From Yinghuangia elevatio (GTDB lineage: Bacteria > Actinomycetota > Actinomycetes > Streptomycetales > Streptomycetaceae): a stretch of DNA of 64,000 nt. Every line of letters begins with the position of its first letter. The stretch's first letter is position 1. Under the pieces are notes generated by a model, which was not told where the DNA came from, searched no databases, and saw only the letters and a program-made list of their open reading frames with translations. The stretch is taken from NCBI RefSeq assembly GCF_040649515.1, contig NZ_JBEZFP010000012.1, positions 1-64,000 on the forward strand, in the 5' to 3' direction. This document shows positions 49,464-57,015 of the stretch, piece by piece. Both the position numbers and the translations under genes were made by a program.

Positions 49464-49787
49464 ATGACCGCCAAGGCCCAGTACGTCGCGACCTTCGGTG
49501 TCAGCGAGACGACCCACCGCTTCGTCGGGGGGCACAGCTACACGCGCCCCAACCGCACGGCGTGCGGCCGGACGGGATTGATGGGCATCAACCACCTGGC
49601 GTCCGGCCGCCCGATCGAGATCACGTGCAAGACGTGCCGCCGCGTGAAGCCGGTCAAGGGCGTCTCCCTGGTCAAGACCGACGGCTCGATCCACGCGGGC
49701 CAGGTGCAGGCACTCATCAACAAGGGCCTGCGCCAGAACAAGCCTTGGGCCCTGCAAATGCACTTTCGTCGGACGTTGGTGTGCTAA
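49464..49787 (+). CDS. Hypothetical protein with Cys-x2-Cys
   Basis: 107 aa, ATG with AAGGAGAGAG. A central TCKTCRR and an upstream ACGR suggest a small zinc site. The stop codon lies inside an operator motif, giving a C-terminal Val-Cys. Unknown function. Confidence 0.65.
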   Translation: MTAKAQYVATFGVSETTHRFVGGHSYTRPNRTACGRTGLMGINHLASGRPIEITCKTCRRVKPVKGVSLVKTDGSIHAGQVQALINKGLRQNKPWALQMHFRRTLVC

Positions 49788-49793
49788 TTGGAC
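49779..49793 (+). promoter_or_regulatory. Operator-family motif over a stop codon
   Basis: Exact GTGTGCTAATTGGAC; the TAA ends the preceding gene. No -10 box at 17-18 bp. Confidence 0.8.
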
Positions 49794-49801
49794 CAAATGA
49801 C

Positions 49802-49872
49802 ATGGCGAAACCTCCCGAAGGGAGGTCCGACCGGGGATTAGCTCCCGGCGCTGACGAGCCAGCTTGCTCGAA
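49802..49872 (+). ncRNA. Repeated structured leader element, copy 1
   Basis: Starts GGCGAAACCTCCC; hairpins CCTCCC-GAA-GGGAGG, CCGGG/CCCGG and GAGC/GCTC. It ends 12 bases before the next start codon. Confidence 0.6.
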
Positions 49873-49884
49873 CGGAAGGGACAC

Positions 49885-50124
49885 ATGGACCACTTGGTCG
49901 AAGCCGTGCAGATGCACGCGATAAAGAACTACGCCGACCCCGGTTGGGACGTCGTGACCGAGTGCTGGACCGGCGAGGAGATTCGCGCGTGGCTCGAAGT
50001 CGAGTCGCCGGACGGCAAGTTGGTTACCGCGACGACCGAGGAGGAGGCCATCAACAAGATGGCGATCCTCGTCGACGTCTGGGCGGACCAACAGGGCACG
50101 GACAACCAGCTCTGGAGGTTCTGA
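49885..50124 (+). CDS. Small acidic protein after leader element 1
   Basis: 79 aa, ATG with GGAAGGG. Acidic with Trp residues (PGWDVVTECWTGEEIRAWLE). The KLVTATTEEEAINKM segment suggests a small alpha/beta fold. Unknown; such DNA-mimic-like acidic proteins are common among anti-restriction genes. Confidence 0.6.
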   Translation: MDHLVEAVQMHAIKNYADPGWDVVTECWTGEEIRAWLEVESPDGKLVTATTEEEAINKMAILVDVWADQQGTDNQLWRF

Positions 50125-50125
50125 C

Positions 50126-50989
50126 GTGGAGCTTGACCGTGACCGTCTCGAAGCGATTGCCGCCGAGGCGCTGAGGAACCCATACAGCAACGACCTTCAC
50201 GCCAGCCACGGCGCAATGTTCTCGTGGTGGCCGTACGGCGATGACCTGGTCGACGAGTCGAACTACCACGTCGCGCTTGACCTGATCCGAGCCAAGGCCG
50301 ACGAGGGGCGCGACGACACCGACGTGTCGGATGAGCACGTGATCGCCGGAGGCAGCGCGATCTACGTGCAGGTGTACATGACCGGCGAGAAGTCTTGCGA
50401 GTGGGATTGGTGCGAGGACGACGCCGAGCACATCGCGATGTTCGATGGTGAGACTCGCGGAAACTACTGCGACTTTCACCTTGACGACGCCCGCGATGAG
50501 TTGATCCAGCGCGACTTGACGATCGTCCTTCGGGAGAACCCCTGGATTGACGAGGACGACCAAGACCTGTTCTACCGCCGGTCTCTCGAAAAATTCTCGG
50601 CCGACGCCATGGAACGCGCGTTCACCCCTGCGTTCGTCGAAGCGGCCATGCTGCAAGACAGCTTGGTGGACTATCCGCTCCTCAACGACTCGGACTACTG
50701 CGAGCGGGAGTATGAGCGGTTCCAAGAAAGCGTTCTACAGGCGGTGGCGGACGCTCAGTGCGAATACGACGCCGACACTTCGGAAGAGGGCGAGACGATC
50801 GTTCGCCTCGCGAGCAATGACCTAGGCGAACTCCTCGGGTCAGAGGCGAACGGGAACGTCCTGTATTCCCGAGTGGAGCGCATCTACGCCGAAGCGCGCG
50901 ACACCTACTTCGATGCGCTGGCGCGTGAGATCTACCGCTGGCACGTCCTGGGCTACAACCCGAATCAGCTCGAACTCTTCGCGGTCTAA
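50126..50989 (+). CDS. Large acidic hypothetical protein
   Basis: 287 aa from GTG one base after the previous stop. Very high Asp/Glu content throughout (for example IDEDDQDLFYRR and CEYDADTSEEGET), a Cys pair in CEWDWCEDD, and a helical C-terminus. Acidity suggests a DNA-mimic or inhibitor, but no family is recognised. Confidence 0.65.
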   Translation: MELDRDRLEAIAAEALRNPYSNDLHASHGAMFSWWPYGDDLVDESNYHVALDLIRAKADEGRDDTDVSDEHVIAGGSAIYVQVYMTGEKSCEWDWCEDDAEHIAMFDGETRGNYCDFHLDDARDELIQRDLTIVLRENPWIDEDDQDLFYRRSLEKFSADAMERAFTPAFVEAAMLQDSLVDYPLLNDSDYCEREYERFQESVLQAVADAQCEYDADTSEEGETIVRLASNDLGELLGSEANGNVLYSRVERIYAEARDTYFDALAREIYRWHVLGYNPNQLELFAV

Positions 50990-50998
50990 CCGCTCTGG

Positions 50999-51033
50999 GC
51001 GGGGTGATGGTCCGGGAATGACCATCACCCCGC
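50999..51033 (+). terminator. Terminator
   Basis: Perfect 14-bp inverted repeat GCGGGGTGATGGTC with a 7-nt loop, 10 bases after the acidic protein gene. Confidence 0.88.
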
Positions 51034-51073
51034 GCTCGCCCCTATTCACTAGTCAAGAACACGAGGGTTTCCA

Positions 51074-51442
51074 GTGAAGCTGTTCCGCAAGTTCCGTAAG
51101 CCCAAGGCCATCCCGTCGTACGGCGAGCCCATCGCCCCGACGGTCGTGATCCAGTACCGCGAACTGACCGACGCCATCGCCGCCATGGCTGAGGTGTTCA
51201 GCGACAGCATGACTGCCACCCAGGTTGGACCCTCCTTCTGCTGTGGCGAGGCGGACAAGATCGCCCGGGTCCTGGCGCTTGCGGGCCACGCGGACGCGGC
51301 GACCAGGTGGCTTGACGGCCATTCGCTCGTCGACGAGCCCGGCGACCTGCATTTCGTCGAGGACGAAGGCCCCTTCAGCAGGGACCACGTCATGACGCGC
51401 GCCGAAATCGCCGAATACGTCCAGGACGTGATCGCAGCATGA
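51074..51442 (+). CDS. Hypothetical protein
   Basis: 122 aa from GTG. A basic N-terminus (KLFRKFRKPK) precedes a helical domain with CCGEADKIARVLALAGHADA. Unknown function. Overlaps the next gene (ATGA). Confidence 0.6.
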   Translation: MKLFRKFRKPKAIPSYGEPIAPTVVIQYRELTDAIAAMAEVFSDSMTATQVGPSFCCGEADKIARVLALAGHADAATRWLDGHSLVDEPGDLHFVEDEGPFSRDHVMTRAEIAEYVQDVIAA

Positions 51443-51696
51443 GCGACCCGACCAATGGTGACCGCGCTGCATGGGCGCTGACGGCGGTGGGGTCGTTCCA
51501 TGGTGAAACCCGGTATTACGCATTCGACCCGTTCAGTGACGGGGAGGTCTTGGAAGCCGCCGGAGACCTGCTTTGCAACCTCATGCACCTGATTCAGGGG
51601 TACGGCGAAAGCGCCCTCCAAGCCGTCAAGGACGCTACCGAGATGTTCCTTGAGGAAGTAGCAGAAGAACTCCAAGACCTCGAAGAAGTGGACTAG
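51439..51696 (+). CDS. Small acidic helical protein
   Basis: 85 aa. The ATG overlaps the previous stop; the C-terminus is an acidic helix (EMFLEEVAEELQDLEEVD). Unknown. Confidence 0.6.
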   Translation: MSDPTNGDRAAWALTAVGSFHGETRYYAFDPFSDGEVLEAAGDLLCNLMHLIQGYGESALQAVKDATEMFLEEVAEELQDLEEVD

Positions 51697-51700
51697 TCCC

Positions 51701-51964
51701 ATGGAAGAAATTCAGAACCGTGTACGCGAACTTCTGGTGATCGTTCGTGACGTCGACGGGTGGCGTGACGACCATGAGGAGGGCGTCTGCGAGAGCCCTA
51801 CGTGGGACTTGATGTGTGAATTGAGCAGGTGCGCCACTCGACTCATCTTCAGTCTTCCCATCGAAATGCTCCCGCCTGAGGAGGTGCGCACGCCGAGCCC
51901 CCGCGAATACGCGTTCTTGGACTGGATGATCGCCCTGATCGAAGAAGTCCAGCAAGGCAAGTAG
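51701..51964 (+). CDS. Small acidic helical protein
   Basis: 87 aa, four bases after the previous gene. Amphipathic helices (NRVRELLVIVRDVDGW, YAFLDWMIALIEEV). Similar in size and charge to its neighbour but not clearly homologous. Ends just before leader element 2. Confidence 0.6.
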   Translation: MEEIQNRVRELLVIVRDVDGWRDDHEEGVCESPTWDLMCELSRCATRLIFSLPIEMLPPEEVRTPSPREYAFLDWMIALIEEVQQGK

Positions 51965-51966
51965 CC

Positions 51967-52036
51967 ATGGCGAAACCTCCGAAAGGAGGTCCGACCGGGA
52001 ATTGGCTCCCGGCGCTGACGAGCCAGCCTGCTCGAA
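51967..52036 (+). ncRNA. Repeated structured leader element, copy 2
   Basis: Upstream of ardA. The first stem is one base pair shorter than in copy 1 but with a longer loop (CCTCC-GAAA-GGAGG), a compensatory change that shifts the reading frame while keeping pairing. Confidence 0.65.
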
Positions 52037-52050
52037 TCCAGAGGAGACGT

Positions 52051-52608
52051 ATGATCGCGCTTGGCCGGAAGACTCTCGATCCGCAGGTCTGGATTGGGTG
52101 CGTGGCCTGCTACAACAACGGCCGCCTTGTCGGCGAGTGGTACTCCGCCGACTCCGCGGAGGACGTGACTATCGAAGAGATTCACGCCGAGCACTTCGGC
52201 GCGCCGAAGTCTCGCGAACTGGCGGAGCACGAGGAACTGTGGTGCTTCAACAGCGAGGGGTTCGGCGGCCTGCTTGAGGGCGAGACCTCCCCGTCCGGGG
52301 CGCAAGCCATCGCGGAACTGATCGGACGCGTCGAGGACGAAGGAAAGAGCCCGCTCGCGCTCGCCGCCTTCAAGGGGCACAGCGGTTACGAGATCGACGA
52401 CCCGGACCTGATCGAAGAGTTCATGGACGCCTACATGGGCGAGCACGCAAGCGAGAAGGAATTCGCGATCGAACAGTCTGGCGCCGGGGACCTGAGCGAG
52501 TGGCCGTGGGACTACATCGATTGGGATTCCTACACGAACGACCTGTTCATCAATGCCTACTGGTCGGCCGAGGCGCCCGAAGGCGTCTTCGTCTTCTGCA
52601 ACGCCTGA
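52051..52608 (+). CDS. ardA: ArdA-type antirestriction protein
   Basis: 185 aa, ATG with AGAGGAGACG. ArdA features: IGCVACYNNGRLVGEWY near the start, ELWCFNSEGFGGLLEGE near 60, a DLIEEFMDAYMGEHASEKEF segment near 115-135, and WDYIDWDSYTNDLF near the end. The protein is acidic and mimics B-form DNA to block type I restriction enzymes. Preceded by leader element 2 and followed by a terminator. Confidence 0.88.
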   Translation: MIALGRKTLDPQVWIGCVACYNNGRLVGEWYSADSAEDVTIEEIHAEHFGAPKSRELAEHEELWCFNSEGFGGLLEGETSPSGAQAIAELIGRVEDEGKSPLALAAFKGHSGYEIDDPDLIEEFMDAYMGEHASEKEFAIEQSGAGDLSEWPWDYIDWDSYTNDLFINAYWSAEAPEGVFVFCNA

Positions 52609-52621
52609 CCCGACAGCATGA

Positions 52622-52654
52622 GCGGCCCGCCTCAAGTGAGGTGAGGCGGGCCGC
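52622..52654 (+). terminator. Terminator after ardA
   Basis: Perfect 13-bp inverted repeat GCGGCCCGCCTCA with a 7-nt loop. Confidence 0.9.
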
Positions 52655-52679
52655 CCGACGAGCGTACCGAAGGGCAGAG

Positions 52680-53018
52680 GTGTACGTCGCAACGATCAAC
52701 GTCCCGGGCTATCTCCCGATGGACGACGAGCCAGCAATCTTCGAGACGCCGGCCGAGGCGTGGGAGTACCTGGCGGAGGAGCGCAAGCGCGCCGAAGACG
52801 AGGCCGTCTACTCCTGGGATGACGTGAACCAGTACGAGTACACGGACACGGTTGCCGAACTGGCGTGGCTGGCAGCACACCCAAGCGAGTTCGGGTCACG
52901 AACCGCGGACTGGCCGACCGATCCCGATGGGACCGGATGCGTGCACGGGGACACGCCGGGGCGCGATACCTCCTATGACCTGGGGCTCATTTACTCCGTT
53001 ATGCGTCTGGAGAGCTAG
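52680..53018 (+). CDS. Conserved actinophage hypothetical protein
   Basis: 112 aa from GTG (GAAGGG upstream). VYVATINVPGYLPMDDEP and TPAEAWEYLAEERKRAED recall small proteins of many actinophages. Function unknown. The gene begins 26 bases after the ardA terminator. Confidence 0.65.
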   Translation: MYVATINVPGYLPMDDEPAIFETPAEAWEYLAEERKRAEDEAVYSWDDVNQYEYTDTVAELAWLAAHPSEFGSRTADWPTDPDGTGCVHGDTPGRDTSYDLGLIYSVMRLES

Positions 53019-53022
53019 GCAC

Positions 53023-53280
53023 ATGACCAGGCCACTTGATGAGGCGATTCTTCAGGCCCAGTTCTTCGGCTGCACTCCGTGTGGCGACGTGTTTTCCGTC
53101 GAGGTCGCTACCGGGTGGGTCACCCAGGAGTACGAGTTCGGTGTCTACCACGGCGAGTCCCTGGGCGCCCTGGTTGGCGACTTCGCGGACGGCGAAGGCT
53201 GCTTCACCTGCGGCGGCCCGTTCGAGGTCTACGAGGCGATGCCGGAGTTCCCAAGCGCGGCGACGGGAGAGCAGACGTGA
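53023..53280 (+). CDS. Small Cys-rich protein
   Basis: 85 aa. CTPCGD and CFTCGG form two Cys-x2-Cys knuckles, a likely zinc site. Stop overlaps the next start. Confidence 0.65.
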   Translation: MTRPLDEAILQAQFFGCTPCGDVFSVEVATGWVTQEYEFGVYHGESLGALVGDFADGEGCFTCGGPFEVYEAMPEFPSAATGEQT

Positions 53281-53489
53281 AGTACTTGATCAAGAACTCA
53301 GATGGCCACGTGCTCGCGGAGGTCGAAGCCGAAGAGACCGGAATCTATGTCGAGCGGGCTGACGACCCCGACATCCAGCTCGTGTCCATCGACCTGAATG
53401 CAGACGGCGAGGTCACGGTGGGCCACTGGCCTGATGGTGAACAGTGGGTTGAGGCCCTGAGTACGTACGGCAGCCGCTTCCCCAACTGA
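53277..53489 (+). CDS. Small hypothetical protein
   Basis: 70 aa from GTG overlapping the previous stop. Acidic beta-rich protein (DGHVLAEVEAEETGIYVE). Ends one base before leader element 3. Unknown. Confidence 0.6.
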   Translation: MKYLIKNSDGHVLAEVEAEETGIYVERADDPDIQLVSIDLNADGEVTVGHWPDGEQWVEALSTYGSRFPN

Positions 53490-53491
53490 CA

Positions 53492-53559
53492 AGGCGAAAC
53501 CTCCCGAAGGGAGGTCTGTCCGGAGATAGGCGCCCGGCGCTGAACGAGCCAGCCTGACA
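53492..53559 (+). ncRNA. Repeated structured leader element, copy 3
   Basis: GGCGAAACCTCCC with the CCTCCC-GAA-GGGAGG stem, then a diverged CCGG/CCGG stem and GCTG..CAGC. It precedes the 142-aa gene. Confidence 0.6.
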
Positions 53560-53572
53560 CCAAGGAGAGTTC

Positions 53573-54001
53573 ATGCCCACCGCTGACCAGATCAAGAAGT
53601 ACGTGAACGACGAGCGCGTACAGGACATCGTCGACATTGCGGCCGAAGGCGGCATCACCTACTGGGCGATCACGCCGAACGACGCGGAGTTCGCCGGCCT
53701 GCCGGAAGGCAAGACGTGGACGATCGTTGAGGGGATCGAACCCCACCCGCTCTACCCGCCGTTCAACGAGGGGCGGGAGGTGGAGGCCGTCCACTACCTC
53801 AACGCCGACGACATTCGGCAGGCGTACGCCAAGCTGCTCGACCTCGACCAGGACTTCGTGTGCGAGGAGTACCACAGGTACATCGTGCAGTCCTGGATCG
53901 ACCGCGACGAGGCCGAGGGCATCGACGTCTGCATGGTCGACGCAGGTGCGGCCGACGCCATCGTGCAGATGGCCATCTTCGGTGCACTGGTCTACGGCTG
54001 A
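53573..54001 (+). CDS. Acidic hypothetical protein after leader element 3
   Basis: 142 aa, ATG with AAGGAG. Contains GGITYWAITPNDAEFAG and a DEAEGIDVCMVDAGAAD segment. Acidic. No family recognised; its leader is shared with ardA, so a counter-defence role is a reasonable guess. Confidence 0.6.
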   Translation: MPTADQIKKYVNDERVQDIVDIAAEGGITYWAITPNDAEFAGLPEGKTWTIVEGIEPHPLYPPFNEGREVEAVHYLNADDIRQAYAKLLDLDQDFVCEEYHRYIVQSWIDRDEAEGIDVCMVDAGAADAIVQMAIFGALVYG

Positions 54002-54021
54002 GCGGCCTAAGCCAGAACCCG

Positions 54022-54036
54022 ATGTGCTAATTGGAC
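54022..54036 (+). promoter_or_regulatory. Operator-family motif
   Basis: ATGTGCTAATTGGAC in the gap before the next gene; no clear -10 box. Confidence 0.75.
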
Positions 54037-54070
54037 TGAATTGGCCGATGACATTACGAGGAGGAGCCCT

Positions 54071-54553
54071 GTGGGCGGCATGAAGAACCTTGAGATCACC
54101 GTTAGCGATTACCTCGGCGGCGCCTTGATGCCCGTCGACATCCTGAACCTGGCTGAGCTGCTGTCCGAGACCGGCGTTCCCGAAGGACTCGACGGCATAG
54201 CGCGCGAAGCGGTCGAGCGGCTGGCCTACATCGGGCGCTACATCGACGAGCCCCAGCGCGATGCAGCCGTGGACCTGACGGAGATGCTGCTCGCTGGGCA
54301 GCCCCGGCAGATGACGCTCAAGACCGGGCATCCGGTCCACTACGCCGAGACCAAGACCGGCTACACGTTCGTCGCCGACCGAACCGCATCCCGGTACACC
54401 CTGCGCCTCTACAAGCGCATTGAGTGGCACCGCGAGACCGGGGAGATCGTCTGCTTCTCGCCGGCCGGGCCGCTCGTTCAGAAGAACTGGAAGTGGACCG
54501 GGATCCGCACCCTTACGCAGGCACGGCGATGCGCCCGCGAACTGCTCAGCTGA
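54071..54553 (+). CDS. Hypothetical protein
   Basis: 160 aa from GTG (GAGGAGGAG upstream). A helical N-half (LNLAELLSETGVPEGLDGIA) and a beta-rich C-half (TGYTFVADRTASRYTLRLY). Unknown function. Confidence 0.6.
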   Translation: MGGMKNLEITVSDYLGGALMPVDILNLAELLSETGVPEGLDGIAREAVERLAYIGRYIDEPQRDAAVDLTEMLLAGQPRQMTLKTGHPVHYAETKTGYTFVADRTASRYTLRLYKRIEWHRETGEIVCFSPAGPLVQKNWKWTGIRTLTQARRCARELLS

Positions 54554-54584
54554 CCAGGACACACATAAAACAGGAGGAGTCGCA

Positions 54585-55145
54585 ATGAACAACGACCGCG
54601 ATTGGTTCGAGTACAAGCTTCCCGAGGGTTCGGTGTTCGTGCAGGTCCGCGCGGCCCTGCGGACAACAGAGTCGCGGTTGGACGGCTCCAACCGCGAAGT
54701 GTTCAAGCACTGCGTAACGGTCGGGACGACCCGGAGCCCCTTCGGTGAGGACAAGGGATTCGTTTCGATCCGCGGACGGCAGTACGAGATAGCCCCAACC
54801 GCGTTTCGGCGGATGCCGGCCGGGACCAAGGACTGGCGGGGCGAGGAGTACCGCTGGGAGATGGGGTCGGAGCCCTACGGCGGCACGTACCGCAACAGCG
54901 CGGGCTCTGAATTGGACTACAAAGCCAAGACCCGGGACCGCCTGAGGGAGATCGCCAAGGTCGCCCTGGACATGTTCGAGAAGGACCACCCCGACTGGTC
55001 CAAGGCCAGCGAACTCCTCTATCTGGAGCACCAGATGGAGAGCTGGACGGACAAGGCCAGCAAGGCGCGCAAGGAGATGGAGGCGGCCGAAGCGGAAGTC
55101 GCCGAACTCCTGCACCGCATCAGCATCTACAGCCACGTGTGCTAA
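54585..55145 (+). CDS. Hypothetical protein with C-terminal coiled coil
   Basis: 186 aa, ATG with AGGAGGAG. A globular first half and a long C-terminal helix (KARKEMEAAEAEVAELL). The stop sits in an operator motif, giving a C-terminal His-Val-Cys. Unknown. Confidence 0.65.
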   Translation: MNNDRDWFEYKLPEGSVFVQVRAALRTTESRLDGSNREVFKHCVTVGTTRSPFGEDKGFVSIRGRQYEIAPTAFRRMPAGTKDWRGEEYRWEMGSEPYGGTYRNSAGSELDYKAKTRDRLREIAKVALDMFEKDHPDWSKASELLYLEHQMESWTDKASKARKEMEAAEAEVAELLHRISIYSHVC

Positions 55146-55151
55146 TTGGAT
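55137..55151 (+). promoter_or_regulatory. Operator-family motif over a stop codon
   Basis: GTGTGCTAATTGGAT; TAA is the stop codon, and a terminator hairpin begins at the next base. Confidence 0.8.
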
Positions 55152-55182
55152 CGGCCGAGGCGTGCGAACCACGCCTCGGCCG
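55152..55182 (+). terminator. Terminator adjoining an operator motif
   Basis: Perfect 13-bp inverted repeat CGGCCGAGGCGTG with a 5-nt loop. Confidence 0.9.
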
Positions 55183-55204
55183 CCCACCCCAAGAGGAGAC
55201 GACC

Positions 55205-55657
55205 ATGAAGAACCTCAAGCGTGCGGCCGTGGCCATGATCGGTGCCGGCCTGGCCCTGGGTCTCGCAGCCGTCGGTGCAGTGCACGTCAGCACCGCTGAG
55301 CCCGACCCCAAGCCGTACTCCGTCGCCTCCGGAGAGGGCGTCCTCCCCGGCGACGACAACAACGACGGACGCGTCGACGAGGACGAAACCGGCTGGGACT
55401 GCCGAACCATGGGCAACCGCGAATGCGGCGTGTGGGTGCTCGTCGGTGTCGAGTACCAGCCCGACGAAGCGGTCCGAGTCTTCTCGACCGAGGCGCAGGC
55501 AAGGGCCATGCCCGAGCGGCTTGCAGTCGACTGCGGCGGGCATGTGACCGAGGCCCCCGGCCGGCACGACCGAGCCGGAATGACCGCCGTCCTCACCGTC
55601 ACATGCCCCGAAGTCGCATACGGGTGGGAGCTGTTCAGTGCTCCTCTCGGCGGATGA
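55205..55657 (+). CDS. Secreted protein with EF-hand-like loop
   Basis: 150 aa, ATG with AAGAGGAG. Basic start (KNLKR), a hydrophobic stretch (AVAMIGAGLALGLAAVGAV) and a likely cut near 30 indicate export. DDNNDGRVDEDE at about 58-69 looks like a calcium-binding EF-hand or dockerin loop. The mature part has four Cys. A secreted phage protein in a lysogen may act outside the host cell; role unknown. Confidence 0.6.
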   Translation: MKNLKRAAVAMIGAGLALGLAAVGAVHVSTAEPDPKPYSVASGEGVLPGDDNNDGRVDEDETGWDCRTMGNRECGVWVLVGVEYQPDEAVRVFSTEAQARAMPERLAVDCGGHVTEAPGRHDRAGMTAVLTVTCPEVAYGWELFSAPLGG

Positions 55658-55779
55658 CCAAGCCGCTTCTCAAGGGTGACCGGCCGGCACCGGGGTTCGA
55701 GCCCCCGGCACCCACCCCCCTGACGCAGAACACCCACCCGAGCGGCGAAGGATGGACAGCAAGATGGCACGCGAAGTAG
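55654..55779 (+). CDS. 41-aa hypothetical protein
   Basis: The ATG overlaps the previous stop (ATGA). Pro-rich, no motif. Overlaps the next gene by 28 bases. Weakly supported. Confidence 0.4.
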   Translation: MTKPLLKGDRPAPGFEPPAPTPLTQNTHPSGEGWTARWHAK

Positions 55780-56072
55780 ACGGCTGGGAGCACACCAAGA
55801 ACGGACCCCGCTGGGCGCCCACCACGGGTGTGCAGGTGGCCGACATGCTGTGCGGCCTGTACGGCGACGAGTACGACGAGGCCAAGCGCGAGATCGACGA
55901 CCTGATCCGGGCCGTACAGCGCGACTGCGCCGAGAAGATCCGCCAGGCGCAGCCCGAGGTGCCCGAGGAATTCACCACGCCGCACCGTCGGTACGCCTGG
56001 CGTCAGGGCCGCATCTACGCAGCCGACCTGATCATGCCCATCTACCCTGGCGACGAGGACGCGACCGGGTGA
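55752..56072 (+). CDS. Hypothetical protein
   Basis: 106 aa (ATG 55764 is also possible). Helical with YGDEYDEAKREIDDLIRAVQ; no family recognised. Confidence 0.6.
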   Translation: MDSKMAREVDGWEHTKNGPRWAPTTGVQVADMLCGLYGDEYDEAKREIDDLIRAVQRDCAEKIRQAQPEVPEEFTTPHRRYAWRQGRIYAADLIMPIYPGDEDATG

Positions 56073-56085
56073 AGGAGTGAGCGGT

Positions 56086-56367
56086 ATGAATCGAGCACAA
56101 CGCCTGCGCGGAGGCTACGGCACGGGTGAAGGGCGCGTCGGCCTGGTCGAGAACGACGACTCCGGGCTGCCGCCAGCCAAGTGCGGAATGTGCGGAGAGG
56201 GGGCTGTCCTCTACTTCGTGGACAGCGCCGAGGAGATCCAGCACTTCGCGTGCATGACGCATGCTGCGGCGGTCGCGTACGACGTGGCCGTGGCCTCGAC
56301 CGCGGACCCCAACATTCCCGCCAGCGAGCGGGGACCTGACGATCGAAGGTGGAGGGACAACGAGTGA
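56086..56367 (+). CDS. Small zinc-binding-like protein
   Basis: 93 aa. ATG 56086 is preferred over GTG 56077 because AAGGAG is well spaced. KCGMCGEGAVLYFVD with later HFACMTHA gives a Cys/His set like a short zinc finger. Stop overlaps the kinase start. Confidence 0.6.
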   Translation: MNRAQRLRGGYGTGEGRVGLVENDDSGLPPAKCGMCGEGAVLYFVDSAEEIQHFACMTHAAAVAYDVAVASTADPNIPASERGPDDRRWRDNE

Positions 56368-56942
56368 ACGACTTCCTGATCGGACTCAGCGGATACGCCC
56401 GCTCGGGCAAGGACGAGGCCGCGAAGGCGCTGGTGGCCGGTGGCTGGCGCCAGGTGGCGTTCGCCGACAAGGTGAAGGACTTCGTCTGTGCGCTGGATCC
56501 CATGGTCCCGAGCACGCGTGGAGGCCAGCCGATGCGCCTGTCCACGGTCGTCGCGCGCCGCGGGTGGGACTACGCGAAGACTTGGTACCCGGAGGTGCGG
56601 GTGCTTCTCCAGCGCGCGGGCACCGAGGCGGGCAGGCGAATTCTGGGCCAGGACATCTGGATCGACGCCCTGTTCCGCGACATCGCCGAAGAGCCGGCCG
56701 TGGTCATCAGCGACGTCCGTTTTCCCAACGAGGCGCAGGCCATCGCCGACCGCGGCGGCCTGCTGATCCGCATCGAGCGGCCGGGTGTCGGAGTGATGCC
56801 GCATGAGTCCGAGACGGCCTTGGACGACTGGCCGTTCGATCACGTCCTGGTCAATGACGGGACCGTCGAGGATCTGCACCGCAAGGTGGTCGGGGCGACC
56901 ATCCTCACGACAACCGGGCTCATGTCGCCGACGGTGTGCTAA
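56364..56942 (+). CDS. Deoxynucleoside monophosphate kinase-like protein
   Basis: 192 aa from GTG. P-loop GLSGYARSGKDEAA at the start, a VVISDVRFPNEAQAI segment near 118 and a C-terminal DHVLVNDGTVEDL motif match phage dNMP kinases (T4 gp1-like). Completes the dNTP pathway with the RNR and dCMP deaminase. Its stop codon lies in an operator motif (C-terminal Thr-Val-Cys). Confidence 0.82.
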   Translation: MNDFLIGLSGYARSGKDEAAKALVAGGWRQVAFADKVKDFVCALDPMVPSTRGGQPMRLSTVVARRGWDYAKTWYPEVRVLLQRAGTEAGRRILGQDIWIDALFRDIAEEPAVVISDVRFPNEAQAIADRGGLLIRIERPGVGVMPHESETALDDWPFDHVLVNDGTVEDLHRKVVGATILTTTGLMSPTVC

Positions 56943-56948
56943 TGTGAC
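56934..56948 (+). promoter_or_regulatory. Operator-family motif over a stop codon
   Basis: GTGTGCTAATGTGAC; TAA is the kinase stop codon. Confidence 0.7.
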
Positions 56949-56954
56949 TGACGT

Positions 56955-56970
56955 CGGGGCCGAGGCCCCG
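56955..56970 (+). terminator. Short hairpin between two operator motifs
   Basis: CGGGGCC-GA-GGCCCCG, flanked by operators at 56934 and 56985. Confidence 0.55.
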
Positions 56971-56984
56971 CTTCTTCGCAGTAG

Positions 56985-56999
56985 GTGTGCAAATTTGAC
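56985..56999 (+). promoter_or_regulatory. Operator-family motif
   Basis: GTGTGCAAATTTGAC, 16 bases before the next start codon. Confidence 0.75.
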
Positions 57000-57015
57000 C
57001 GATGGGAGATGACCA

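Noticed and set aside
49802..49872. Leader element as a cobalamin riboswitch
   Set aside because: The CCGGGG..CCCGGCGCTGACG part loosely recalls the B12 riboswitch core, but the surrounding consensus and B12 box are missing and the downstream genes are not B12-related.
54041..54070. Promoter at the 54022 operator
   Set aside because: TTGGAC is followed at 18 bp by TACGAG, which lacks the final T of the -10 pattern.
55691..55707. Perfect tRNA T-arm look-alike (5-bp stem around TTCGAGC)
   Set aside because: No matching acceptor, D or anticodon arm could be placed around it, and it lies inside coding sequence.
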